A stretch of 64,000 bases of DNA, taken from contig JAGXGC010000027.1 of assembly GCA_024636935.1 (NCBI GenBank), positions 1 through 64,000 on the forward strand. The letters run 5' to 3'. Below the pieces are notes generated by a model. That model had not been told where the DNA came from and did not search any database. It worked only from the letters and a program-made list of their open reading frames with translations. The position numbers and the translations under genes are program-made. Positions 9,305 through 17,761 of the stretch are shown piece by piece (position 1 is the stretch's first letter; each line of letters starts with the position of its first letter). Source of the DNA: Sideroxydans sp. GTDB lineage: Bacteria; Pseudomonadota; Gammaproteobacteria; Burkholderiales; Gallionellaceae.

Positions 9305-10924
9305 ATGCTGTCTCTGGAACCTACTGACGATCGGGCAAAACCGGCATTCCACGATGTCGAAGGTTGCAAGAAGTGGTTGAGCCAGCTGCAACTGACCAAC
9401 ATCGGTATCGCGCAGGGAAATCTGCGCAAGCAAATAGATGAGTTGAATCGCTACGCGATGAAGGGCGAGGTACGCCTCAGCATCCTCGAACTATTGCGCG
9501 AGCCAGTCTCGCAACTGCAAAGTGATTTTGCCAAACGCCTCATCGGCAAACCACTCCCGCTCACAGATGATGAACACTTGCTGCTGACAGCGCTCAGCAG
9601 TCTATGGCAAGCCATGCAGAACGGTTACTTGCGTTGCCTGCAAAGTGCCGCAGCGGGCGATGCAACGATGGTGAAGCGAAGTGCCATGCTGTGGCAACGC
9701 AGCCTGTATTACGGCATGCAACAGATCCTCGAATTCACCCGTACCGGATACGAACCAGACCGCGCGACTTGGCAACAATTCCATGCGTTGTATCTGAACA
9801 TCGAGTCTGCCGGATTGCAGAACGAGACCGTCAAGGATGAACGCTTCCATGATAAGTATCCCTGCAATTGCCAGACGCTCTATCTGAGCACTCTGCTGAT
9901 GCATCGCACGCGCTTGCTCGGCCTGACTCGCGACCAGCGGCATACAGCAGAACATTGGTTGTTGTTGTGGGCAGACACGCTGGCGTTGATGCCGCGTTGT
10001 ACGGCCACCAAAGAAGATGCACCGCCGTTGGTGGTTGACATGGAGGGCTATCGTGGACTGCAATCTGCAGCGCATGCACGTGCTTCGTCCAGCATGCGCT
10101 GCCTGCCTATGGTGCCGCTCTCAAAACAGATTCGCATCAAAACCATCTTGCTGCAACAAGGCCAGTCGCCGAAAAAAATTGATTTGGCGACCGACCTACC
10201 CAGCAAGGAATGCATCGGCTTGCTCGGAAAACTGCACCAGTGCTGGTGCGAAGCACGTGCAGACACACTGGTGGAGATGCCGCGAGAAACGAGTTCGGTG
10301 CACATGTGTGTCGGCCTGGAGAAGATCTACTCGCACATCGCTGGCAGGCCTTTCAAACCAGCGAAGAACGTCGGTCAATCCATGCAAGATGCGCAGACAC
10401 AGATCGCCACCTTCGGCCGTGTGCTGGATGAGACCGGACAGCACAGTCTGAAAGAATTAGGTTTCCTGCCTGAAGAGTGGCTGGTGGAAGAGAACTCTCT
10501 GCTGCGTGGTCGCCTACTGCGGCACACCCCAACTGGGGACCGAATGGCCGCGCATCACATCATCAGTATTTTCACTGCAGAGTCTACCGTGCACAAAGCG
10601 GGTGTGATCGACCGCATCGAAGTGGCGCATAGCGGACAGCTCTATGTGACGGTGCATTACTTACCTGGCCAGCCGCAAGCTGTCATCGCCAACGCGGCAG
10701 AATCTACGCAAGCCATGTTGAAGTCAGGATCTGTACCCTGTGTGATGTTGCCCGCCATGGAGAAACTGCGTATCCCGGCCAGTCTGGTGATGCCGCGCGA
10801 CTGGTTCCAGGCGGGGCGCGAAATCGAGTTGACTCTGGCTGACCGGAGCAAGATGAAAGTCAAACTCGGGATCAGTGTTGAGCGCGGCGTAGACTACGAA
10901 CGGGTCAGCTTCAAGCCGGCCTGA
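9305..10924 (+). CDS. Conserved-looking protein of unknown function, 539 residues
   Basis: I do not recognise this gene. It encodes a soluble protein with no signal peptide or membrane segment and scattered Cys/His (for example KYPCNCQTLYL and LHQCWCEARAD). The N-terminal half is helical and Leu/Gln-rich. The C-terminal 120 residues look beta-rich (VIDRIEVAHSGQLYVTVHYL, PRDWFQAGREIELTL, KVKLGISVERGVDYERVSF). That end could be a degenerate PilZ-like barrel, but the RxxxR and D/NxSxxG motifs are not convincing. It has the ribosome site AAAGGG and starts 11 bases after the DUF3683 oxidoreductase, so co-expression is likely. Its end is convergent with phoR. Confidence 0.6.
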   Translation: MLSLEPTDDRAKPAFHDVEGCKKWLSQLQLTNIGIAQGNLRKQIDELNRYAMKGEVRLSILELLREPVSQLQSDFAKRLIGKPLPLTDDEHLLLTALSSLWQAMQNGYLRCLQSAAAGDATMVKRSAMLWQRSLYYGMQQILEFTRTGYEPDRATWQQFHALYLNIESAGLQNETVKDERFHDKYPCNCQTLYLSTLLMHRTRLLGLTRDQRHTAEHWLLLWADTLALMPRCTATKEDAPPLVVDMEGYRGLQSAAHARASSSMRCLPMVPLSKQIRIKTILLQQGQSPKKIDLATDLPSKECIGLLGKLHQCWCEARADTLVEMPRETSSVHMCVGLEKIYSHIAGRPFKPAKNVGQSMQDAQTQIATFGRVLDETGQHSLKELGFLPEEWLVEENSLLRGRLLRHTPTGDRMAAHHIISIFTAESTVHKAGVIDRIEVAHSGQLYVTVHYLPGQPQAVIANAAESTQAMLKSGSVPCVMLPAMEKLRIPASLVMPRDWFQAGREIELTLADRSKMKVKLGISVERGVDYERVSFKPA

Positions 10925-10954
10925 TTCTCTTCAAAACCTAGCTATTAACTGCAA

Positions 10955-12250
10955 CTACTGCTGCAGGCGTGCCGCTGGGAAGATGATAGAAAAGGTACTG
11001 CCCTGCCCTTCTTCGCTGGTGATATGCAGCCGGGCCTGATGACGCAATGAGATATGCTTCACGATAGCCAAGCCTAGGCCGGTGCCGCCTGTTTCGCGTG
11101 AACGGCTGCGATCCACTCTATAGAAACGTTCAGCCAAACGGGCAATATGCTGCGGGGCGATGCCAATGCCGCTGTCTTGCACCGCGAATACTGCATGCCC
11201 ATCGTGCTGTGACCAACGCACTTCTATGTTGCCGCCATCGGGGGTATAGCGGATGGCATTGCTGACCAGATTCGAAAAAGCACTGCGTAATTCTTCACGG
11301 CTTCCGTTCAGGCTCACATCACAATTTTCGTGTAATTCGATACGGTGTCTGCCGTTGCTCAATAGCTTGCCATCGCGCAAAACTTCAGCCAGCAGCGTAC
11401 TTACATCCACCTTCTCTTCGCGTAAACGGTTTTGGTCATCCTCTAGACGGGACAAGGTGAGCAGATCGTCCACCAGATGCTCCATGCGGTTGGTCTGCTC
11501 GCCCATCAGATGTAAGGCACGTTCCGCCATCTCGTTATCTCGCGATGGCATGTCCTGCAGCGTCTCGACGAATCCGTTGACGACCGTGAGGGGTGTGCGC
11601 AATTCGTGCGAGACATTGGCCACAAAATCGCGGCGCATAGTCTCGATACGCTCCAGCTGGGTGATATCTCGGCTGATCAGCAGACGCTGATTCTCACCAT
11701 AGGAGATCAGCTTTATCGACAGTATCAGGTCATCCTGACGCGCACCATGCAGTACCAAGGGTTTGTCGAATACACGTGATGACAGGTATTGCACGAAAGC
11801 AGGCTGACGCGCCAAATAGGTAATCTGTTGGCCGATATCGTAATCGCTGTCCAATCCGAAATGCTTCGCCGCCAGTGGGTTGCACCATTCGATGCGATCA
11901 GCGTCATCTAGGATGACCACTCCTTCAGGTAGTGCCGCAGTGGCCTGCTCCATCTGCTCGAGAGATGCGATATGTCTTTCGCGCTGCAAACGGTTGGTGC
12001 GCACCATCTTGTTCAATTGCGAGAACACTTCTTCCCACAAACCCGAGCCATCAGGCAAGGCCATATTCTCGGGGTCTTTCAGCCAACGCAACAAGTCTGA
12101 CAGGTTGCGAAGATGATGCAGCAGACGCCAAGACACACCGATGGCGAAAGCGAATAGCGCGGGCAATGCGCCTGCGATGGCCCACACCAGCAACGAGAAC
12201 AGAAGCAGGAAGAAAGGATAGAAAAAAGCGCGCTGCCAAAAATCGCTCAC
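10955..12250 (-). CDS. phoR: Phosphate-regulon sensor histidine kinase PhoR
   Basis: This is the membrane sensor kinase of the phosphate two-component system, 431 residues. Two closely spaced hydrophobic segments form the N-terminus (residues about 9-41), followed by a PAS-like region (about 100-195) that starts at ALPEGVVILDD. The phospho-acceptor is His215 in FVANVSHELRTPL. The ATPase part shows N, G1 and G2 boxes (NLVSNAIRYTPDGG, VQDSGIGIAP, ETGGTGLGLAIVKHI). It follows phoB by 65 bases on the same strand and is presumably read from the Pho box promoter. Confidence 0.92.
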   Translation of the reverse strand: MSDFWQRAFFYPFFLLLFSLLVWAIAGALPALFAFAIGVSWRLLHHLRNLSDLLRWLKDPENMALPDGSGLWEEVFSQLNKMVRTNRLQRERHIASLEQMEQATAALPEGVVILDDADRIEWCNPLAAKHFGLDSDYDIGQQITYLARQPAFVQYLSSRVFDKPLVLHGARQDDLILSIKLISYGENQRLLISRDITQLERIETMRRDFVANVSHELRTPLTVVNGFVETLQDMPSRDNEMAERALHLMGEQTNRMEHLVDDLLTLSRLEDDQNRLREEKVDVSTLLAEVLRDGKLLSNGRHRIELHENCDVSLNGSREELRSAFSNLVSNAIRYTPDGGNIEVRWSQHDGHAVFAVQDSGIGIAPQHIARLAERFYRVDRSRSRETGGTGLGLAIVKHISLRHQARLHITSEEGQGSTFSIIFPAARLQQ

Positions 12251-12315
12251 GGCATCATCTCAATATGGGACAGCGGCATTATACGGGGGTAATCCGCTCC
12301 GACCGAACACTGTAA

Positions 12316-13005
12316 TTATGTTTTTGAGAAGCGGTAACCGCTGCCTCGCACTGTCTGCACCATCTTGTCAGCGCACGAAGGTTCCAGAGCCTGACGCAGG
12401 CGGCGAATATGTACATCGACAGTGCGCTCTTCCACAAACACATGATCACCCCACACTTGGTCAAGCAACTGTGCACGGCTATAGACGCGCTCGATATGGG
12501 TCATAAAGAAATGCAGCAGACGAAACTCTGTCGGACCAAGCTCGATGTTCACTCCATTGGCACTGACACGATGCGTAGTCGGCGAAAGTTCCAGACCTTC
12601 GACGCTCACGGTTTCGTCACTCATCTGCGGCGTGCGACGACGCAGCACGGCACGAATTCTGGCCATCAGCTCACGTGGGGAAAACGGCTTGGTAATGTAA
12701 TCGTCCGCACCGGATTCGAGGCCAAGTATCTTGTCGCGTTCGTCGGTGCGCGCGGTCAGCATGATGATTGGAATGTCGCGTGTGCGGGAATCTGCACGCA
12801 ATTTGCGCGCAATCTCGACACCAGAAGTGCCGGGCAACATCCAGTCGAGCAGAATCAGATCCGGCAAAGCCCTATTGATATGCGCAAACGCAGAAGTTGC
12901 ATCTTGCGCCTTGATTGCGCGAAAGCCGCACTGCGCGATGTTGAACGCTAGCAACTCCTGAATTGCGGGTTCGTCTTCTACCAACAGAATATCGGCTGTC
13001 GTCAT
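12316..13005 (-). CDS. phoB: Phosphate-regulon response regulator PhoB
   Basis: This OmpR/PhoB-type response regulator has 229 residues from [13 protein letters not shown]. The acidic pocket is E11-D12, the phospho-acceptor is Asp54 in LLDWMLPG, and the switch Thr and Lys lie in IMLTART and DYITKPFSP. The C-terminal winged helix has [14 protein letters not shown] and [15 protein letters not shown], close to PhoB. I chose base 13005 because TGGAG sits 8-9 bases upstream; a start at 13017 (MEHI) is possible. A near-perfect Pho box lies about 50 bases upstream, so autoregulation is expected. Confidence 0.93.
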   Translation of the reverse strand: MTTADILLVEDEPAIQELLAFNIAQCGFRAIKAQDATSAFAHINRALPDLILLDWMLPGTSGVEIARKLRADSRTRDIPIIMLTARTDERDKILGLESGADDYITKPFSPRELMARIRAVLRRRTPQMSDETVSVEGLELSPTTHRVSANGVNIELGPTEFRLLHFFMTHIERVYSRAQLLDQVWGDHVFVEERTVDVHIRRLRQALEPSCADKMVQTVRGSGYRFSKT

Positions 13006-13055
13006 TATGTGCTCCATCTCTCGTTACGGTTCGCCGACGATGGTATGAAACTATT

Positions 13056-13073
13056 GTGACAGTAACATGACAG
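13056..13073 (-). promoter_or_regulatory. Pho box upstream of phoB
   Basis: The minus strand reads CTGTCATGTTACTGTCAC: two direct 7-base repeats, CTGTCAT and CTGTCAC, separated by 4 bases. This is the consensus architecture for PhoB binding. A -10-like TACCAT follows about 10 bases downstream, the distance expected when PhoB replaces a -35 element. The site sits in the gap between the SSS symporter stop codon (13077) and phoB. Confidence 0.88.
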
Positions 13074-13076
13074 TCG

Positions 13077-14528
13077 CTATTCTGAAGCAAGTTGATCTTT
13101 TTGGAGAGAAGGAGCATCTGCTTTGGACATCAGCGAACCGGCCACCATGCCGACGATACTCATCAGGAATCCGGCGAATTGCGGCGGGAGCGCAGCTTCA
13201 GGTGCAATGAACTCCATAGGCAACCAAACTGCCAGCCCCAGCCCCATCGCCCAGTAAGCGCCCAGTGTCGTTGCGCGTTTCCAGTACAGCCCTGCAACCA
13301 AGGGCGTGAAGGCTAACACCAGCGTCACCTTGTAGGCGTTCTCCACCATCTGGTGGATGCCGGTTTCCTGATCCAGTGCCCACAATGAATAGAGCGTGAC
13401 GCACACCGAGAAGATGCCGACCACCCAACGCGTCATCACCAGCATTTTTCGCTCAGACAAGTTCTTGCGTGTGACCCAACCTTTAAGCACGTTCTCTGAA
13501 AGGATGACCGACGGTGCAAGCAGCGTGCCCGAAGCCGTGCTCATGATCACCGACAGCAGCGCACCGTAGAAGATCACCTGCGCGATGAGCGGCAGATGGG
13601 CTTTGACCAGTTCCGGCAATAGTTTCTGGCTATCCTCGGCCATCCACTGTGCGGTCAGCACCGGATCGATCAAATTAGAAGAGTAAGCCATGAACAGCGG
13701 CACCGCCGCGAACACAAAATACGCCACACCACCTAGCACCGTGCCCCACACTGCGATGTTCTCGTTCTTTGAAGCATTGGCACGCTGGAACACATCCTGC
13801 TGCGGGATGGAACCGAAACCCATGGTCAGCAGCCCGGAGATGAAAGCGACCATAGCCACCGCATTCATGTCGGGCCAGAAGTTGAATTTATTGTTGTCCA
13901 CCGCATGTTGCACCACCGGCTCAACACCACCGGTCATATCAGCCAGCAAGGTCGAGATGTAGATGAGGCCGATGACGATGACGATCATTTGCACGAAGGT
14001 GGTGAGCGCCACCGACCACATGCCACCGTACAAGGTGTACAGCAGCACAATGGCTGCACCGATGAGAATGCCTTGCGCCTGCGTGATGCTGCCATCCGAT
14101 AGCACGTTGAACACGAGCCCCAGCGCAGTGACTTGCGCCGATACCCAACCCAGATAAGACAAAGCAATAGCAATACCAGCGATGACTTCGACCTTATGCC
14201 CGAAACGCTCGCGATAAAAATCACCGAGGGTGAGCAAGTTCATCCGGTACAGCTTGCGCGCGAAGAACAGACCAAACAGCACCAGACACAGTGCCGCACC
14301 GAATGGATCTGAGATCAGCCCCCCCAGATCCTCTTCCATGAAGGTGGCCGGGATGCCCAGCACGGTCTCGGCACCGAACCAGGTGGCGAACACCATGGCC
14401 AGCACGATGTACATCGGCAAAGAGCGACCTGCTGTGATGTAGTCGCGTGCATTGTGAACCTTGGTCGCGGCATACATGCCGACACCGATGGACAAGATTA
14501 GATACAGGAATACAAAACCAACCAGCAT
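13077..14528 (-). CDS. Sodium:solute symporter (SSS family), substrate unknown
   Basis: This 483-residue polytopic membrane protein of the SSS (SLC5-like) family has about 13 hydrophobic segments. Family features are the N-terminal YITAGRSLPMYIVLAMVFATWFG, the family signature region GGMWSVALTTFVQM, and GFGSIPQQDVFQRA. These resemble proline/pantothenate/acetate-type symporters, but no feature fixes the substrate. It ends just before the Pho box of phoB, and a terminator separates it from the upstream peroxiredoxin gene. Linkage to phoB might hint at a phosphate-stress role, but that is only position. Confidence 0.85.
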   Translation of the reverse strand: MLVGFVFLYLILSIGVGMYAATKVHNARDYITAGRSLPMYIVLAMVFATWFGAETVLGIPATFMEEDLGGLISDPFGAALCLVLFGLFFARKLYRMNLLTLGDFYRERFGHKVEVIAGIAIALSYLGWVSAQVTALGLVFNVLSDGSITQAQGILIGAAIVLLYTLYGGMWSVALTTFVQMIVIVIGLIYISTLLADMTGGVEPVVQHAVDNNKFNFWPDMNAVAMVAFISGLLTMGFGSIPQQDVFQRANASKNENIAVWGTVLGGVAYFVFAAVPLFMAYSSNLIDPVLTAQWMAEDSQKLLPELVKAHLPLIAQVIFYGALLSVIMSTASGTLLAPSVILSENVLKGWVTRKNLSERKMLVMTRWVVGIFSVCVTLYSLWALDQETGIHQMVENAYKVTLVLAFTPLVAGLYWKRATTLGAYWAMGLGLAVWLPMEFIAPEAALPPQFAGFLMSIVGMVAGSLMSKADAPSLQKDQLASE

Positions 14529-14584
14529 GATAAGAACTCGCTCGAATTCAGAATGACGCGAATTCTAGCAGTCTTGGCAGGAAT

Positions 14585-14613
14585 AAAAAAAGGCTCCCGA
14601 AGGAGCCTTTTTT
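14585..14613 (-). terminator. Rho-independent terminator after the peroxiredoxin gene
   Basis: AAAGGCTCC, a CGAA loop and GGAGCCTTT form a strong GC stem flanked by A and T runs. It lies 18 bases after the peroxiredoxin stop codon. The symmetry would allow it to work in both directions, but the only transcript entering it is the peroxiredoxin one. Confidence 0.93.
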
Positions 14614-14631
14614 ATTTCAGAACCAAGTTGC

Positions 14632-15234
14632 TTACAGTTCTTTAGCGTGTGCTGCCAAGTATTTTGCAACACCTTCAGTCGATGCGCCCATACCTGCCTT
14701 ACCTTTGCTCCAGCCAGCTGGGCAAACTTCGCCGTGCTCTTCGGTGAATTGCAGTGCGTCAATCATGCGCAGCATTTCGTCGATGTTGCGACCCAGTGGC
14801 AGGTCGTTCACCACTTGGTGACGCACCACGCCTGCGCGGTCGATCAGGAAAGAACCGCGATATGCCACACCACCGTCGGCTTCCACGTCATAGGCCTTGC
14901 AAATCTCGTGCTTGATGTCTGCAACCAGTGGGTATTGCACTTGGCCGATACCGCCCTTTTCAACCGGCGTGTTCTTCCATGCCAAGTGGGTGAATTGGGA
15001 GTCAATGGACACGCCGATCACTTCCACGTTGCGCTTCTTGAACTCTGCCAAGCGATGATCGAAAGCGATCAGCTCGGACGGGCACACAAAGGTAAAGTCC
15101 AGCGGGTAGAAGAACACCACTGCGTATTTGCCACTGATGTACTTACTAAAATTGAAATTTTCGTTGATTTCATTGTTACCCATTACGGTAACTGCGTTGA
15201 AATCGGGAGCCTGCTTGCCTACAAGTACTGCCAT
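14632..15234 (-). CDS. Typical 2-Cys peroxiredoxin (AhpC/Prx1 type)
   Basis: This cytosolic thiol peroxidase reduces H2O2, organic peroxides or peroxynitrite; it has 200 residues. The peroxidatic Cys51 lies in DFTFVCPSEL and the resolving Cys171 in EVCPAGWSKG. The C-terminal tail is the full Prx1-type tail. Start MAVLVGKQAPDF at 15234 is supported by GGAGG 5 bases upstream; the ORF-track start MEVT overlaps this site. The gene is monocistronic, with a promoter at 15283-15310 and a strong terminator. No adjacent ahpF or oxyR is seen, so the electron donor is unknown. Confidence 0.93.
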   Translation of the reverse strand: MAVLVGKQAPDFNAVTVMGNNEINENFNFSKYISGKYAVVFFYPLDFTFVCPSELIAFDHRLAEFKKRNVEVIGVSIDSQFTHLAWKNTPVEKGGIGQVQYPLVADIKHEICKAYDVEADGGVAYRGSFLIDRAGVVRHQVVNDLPLGRNIDEMLRMIDALQFTEEHGEVCPAGWSKGKAGMGASTEGVAKYLAAHAKEL

Positions 15235-15282
15235 GGTGACCTCCATCGATGGGTTAATGTTGAGTGAAATGCTAGGGTTTGG

Positions 15283-15310
15283 AATTTACCAGAAGTATCC
15301 CTGCTGTCAA
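15283..15310 (-). promoter_or_regulatory. Sigma-70 promoter of the peroxiredoxin gene
   Basis: On the minus strand TTGACA (15305-15310) and TAAATT (15283-15288) are separated by 16 bases, about 45 bases upstream of the start codon. The -35 box begins immediately after the msbA stop codon, which marks a new transcription unit. Confidence 0.7.
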
Positions 15311-15315
15311 CCGGC

Positions 15316-17070
15316 TTATGCAGAAATTTCTTGCGCAACGCCCCCGCCGAACTGTGTGCGATGCAGTTGCGCATACGCGCCATCCTTTTTCAGCAACTCG
15401 GCGTGCGTGCCTGCCTCCACGATCTGGCCCTTGCTCAATACCACGATACGGTCGGCCTTTTCGATGGTGGACAGGCGGTGCGCAATCACCAGCGTGGTAC
15501 GTCCGCGCATCAGAACTTCCAGCGCGGCCTGCACATGACGTTCGGATTCGCTATCGAGTGCTGAGGTCGCTTCGTCCAGAATCAAAATAGGTGCATCCTT
15601 GAGAATGGCGCGCGCAATGGCGATGCGCTGTCGCTGCCCGCCGGACAACCGCACCCCCTTCTCGCCCACCAAAGTCTGCAGCCCCTGCGGCATGTCATTG
15701 ATGAACTCCATCGCATGCGCAGCGGTGGCCGCCGCGACGATCTCGCTCTCCGGCACTTCGCGCATCTGGCCATAGGCGACATTTGCGGCGACAGTGTCGT
15801 TAAACAGCACCACCTCTTGGCTCACCAAGGCGATGTTGGCGCGCAAGCTGGCTAGTGTCACGTCATGAATGTCCTGACCGTCAATCAGAATCTTTCCCTT
15901 GCCCAGCTCGTAAAAGCGCGGCACCAGATTCGCCAATGTGCTTTTCCCGCTACCCGAAGCGCCGACCAGAGCAACCACCTGCCCCGCCGGAATATCCAAG
16001 TCGATATCGTTCAAGGTCGATCGCGCGCCAGGTTGATAAGCAAAGTCGATGTGCTGGAATCGCACCGCCCCCCGCACTCTCCCCAACTGCTTTTGGCCCA
16101 GATCGGTTTCACTCTCCGTATCTAGCAAGGCAAAGACACTTTCCGCCGCTGCCAAACCTCGCTGGATGTATTCATTAATACTGGTGATGCGTTTGAGTGG
16201 TGCAGTAAGCATCAGCATCGCCGCGACAAAGGAAAGAAAACTTCCGACAGTCGTCGCGTCACTCTGCGCCTGCCCGATAGCCAAGTAGATGACGAAAGCC
16301 AAGGCGATCGCCGCCACCATCTGCACGATGGGGACGTTTGCTACTGCAGCGGTGGCCTGCTTCATCAAATGGCGCCGTACCCAATTGATCTCCTCATCGA
16401 AGCGCCGTTGTTCGTAATGCTGCCCCCCGAATAGCTTCACCACCTTATGTGCGGTCACGCTTTCCTCAATCACTTGAGTGATGCTGCCCATCGCTTGTTG
16501 CGTATCTCGGCTGGAGCTGCGCAGGCGACGGTTGATCGTCTGGATCACCCACGCCACCACAGGTGCAATAGTCAGCGTGATCAATGTCAGCTTCCAGTCC
16601 AGATAGAACAACCAGCCCAACAGACCGATCATGATTATGCTATCGCGGATCGCGATGGTGACAACGCTGGTAGCGGCCGCCGTGACGTTGGTCACATCAT
16701 AGGTGAGTTTGGATATTAGTGATCCCGTTGCGTGGTCGTCGTAGTAGCGTGTGGGCAAGGTCATCAGCTTGGCGAACATCTCGGCACGCAGATCCATCAC
16801 CACCTTGTTTCCCACCCAGTGGATAGCATACGAGCCAAAGAAAGTAGCTACACCCCGCACAAAAAAGATCACCAGAATGAACACAGGCGCCCAATGCATC
16901 ACCGCGTCATCCTTGTGCACAAAGGTGCCGTCAAGAAAAGGTTTGAGCAGTGCGGGCAACAAGGGCTCGGTAGCAGCGGCGATAGCCATGCCGAGAATGG
17001 AAATCGCAAACGCCCGCCAGTGCGGGCGTACGTAACGCATCAAACGCAAATAGAGTTGCGTGCTAGTCAT
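15316..17070 (-). CDS. msbA: Lipid A export ATP-binding/permease protein MsbA
   Basis: This homodimeric ABC flippase moves lipid A-core across the inner membrane; it has 584 residues. The N-terminal transmembrane domain (about 1-310) has six hydrophobic segments. The ATPase domain has Walker A VALVGASGSGKST, signature LSGGQRQRIAIARA, Walker B ILILDEATSALD and the H-loop IAHRLS. Length and layout are those of MsbA; a related lipid or drug ABC exporter cannot be excluded. It begins only 27 bases after btuM with a weak ribosome site and no visible promoter in that gap. Confidence 0.88.
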   Translation of the reverse strand: MTSTQLYLRLMRYVRPHWRAFAISILGMAIAAATEPLLPALLKPFLDGTFVHKDDAVMHWAPVFILVIFFVRGVATFFGSYAIHWVGNKVVMDLRAEMFAKLMTLPTRYYDDHATGSLISKLTYDVTNVTAAATSVVTIAIRDSIIMIGLLGWLFYLDWKLTLITLTIAPVVAWVIQTINRRLRSSSRDTQQAMGSITQVIEESVTAHKVVKLFGGQHYEQRRFDEEINWVRRHLMKQATAAVANVPIVQMVAAIALAFVIYLAIGQAQSDATTVGSFLSFVAAMLMLTAPLKRITSINEYIQRGLAAAESVFALLDTESETDLGQKQLGRVRGAVRFQHIDFAYQPGARSTLNDIDLDIPAGQVVALVGASGSGKSTLANLVPRFYELGKGKILIDGQDIHDVTLASLRANIALVSQEVVLFNDTVAANVAYGQMREVPESEIVAAATAAHAMEFINDMPQGLQTLVGEKGVRLSGGQRQRIAIARAILKDAPILILDEATSALDSESERHVQAALEVLMRGRTTLVIAHRLSTIEKADRIVVLSKGQIVEAGTHAELLKKDGAYAQLHRTQFGGGVAQEISA

Positions 17071-17097
17071 CAGGGGTTATTGCTCTGAAGCGATGGA

Positions 17098-17682
17098 TCA
17101 GCGTGCATCGGCCTGTCGTGTCTTGCCGCCAAGCAAGGCGAATAACATCTGCACGCCTGCGGCCGAACCAACATAGAAAACTGCCACTGCCACATAGGGG
17201 CCGTAATATTGCGCCACACTGGAGACATACTGGGCCACGCTCATGCTATCGAAATAGCCCGCCAACAGATAAAAACTGACGTTGGCGATGATGAATGCCG
17301 CACTGCCCGCCGCGGCTCCGGCCAGTAACAGGCCGGACATACCCTTGAGGGTTAGAGCATAGCGAGGCGCATACCAGCGTCCGACGAACCACAGTGCGCC
17401 ATAGGCGAGCACCAAGAAGGAATAGGCCGAGGTCACACAAAAGCCGCTCACCTCTCGGAAGTTGATTGCGTAATAGTCAATCAGTGCAGCCTCGACCAGC
17501 AGCAATGCCAAGATCATCAACGCGCTACGCACGCGCCCAAGGAACAAGCCGCCCAGAAAGAACACGGCATAAGAAGCATCAGGCAAAGCCATTGCCGAGC
17601 CGAAGTGGTTGTATCGCGTCAATGCCATCAACAACACCAATGCCGATGCAATCCAAAATGTTTTGTTTTGTAAAAGATTCAT
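17098..17682 (-). CDS. btuM: Cobalamin transporter BtuM (solitary S-component type)
   Basis: This 194-residue protein has about six hydrophobic segments and matches the BtuM group, solitary S-component-like B12 transporters of some proteobacteria. The characterised member from Thiobacillus denitrificans uses a conserved cysteine near residue 80 to remove the cyano group from cyanocobalamin. Here Cys82 lies in SGFCVTSAYSF, preceded by the DYYAINFREV loop. Start MNLLQNKTFW at 17682 has GGGAG 8 bases upstream; the ORF-track start adds 11 residues. It follows btuB and its B12 riboswitch. No ECF ATPase genes are nearby, as expected for BtuM. Confidence 0.82.
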   Translation of the reverse strand: MNLLQNKTFWIASALVLLMALTRYNHFGSAMALPDASYAVFFLGGLFLGRVRSALMILALLLVEAALIDYYAINFREVSGFCVTSAYSFLVLAYGALWFVGRWYAPRYALTLKGMSGLLLAGAAAGSAAFIIANVSFYLLAGYFDSMSVAQYVSSVAQYYGPYVAVAVFYVGSAAGVQMLFALLGGKTRQADAR

Positions 17683-17700
17683 TGAAATTCTCCCGAGATT

Positions 17701-17722
17701 CCTGCCAGTGACCACTGGCAGG
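17701..17722. other. Perfect hairpin between btuB and btuM
   Basis: CCTGCCAGTG and CACTGGCAGG are perfectly complementary with only AC between them. The hairpin lies in the 79-base gap after btuB, about 10 bases before the btuM ribosome site. No T-run follows in the direction of transcription, so it is not a standard terminator. It could stabilise the btuB message or tune btuM translation. Confidence 0.6.
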
Positions 17723-17761
17723 GACTTTACCAGAAATGGCGATATTCCGCCGCCCCGCCTG

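Noticed and set aside
9305-10924. Calling the 539-residue protein a PilZ c-di-GMP receptor
   Set aside because: The C-terminal strands suggest a barrel but the RxxxR and D/NxSxxG motifs are not convincingly present.
17701-17722. btuB-btuM hairpin as a rho-independent terminator
   Set aside because: The stem is strong but AATCTC, not a T-run, follows it in the transcribed direction.
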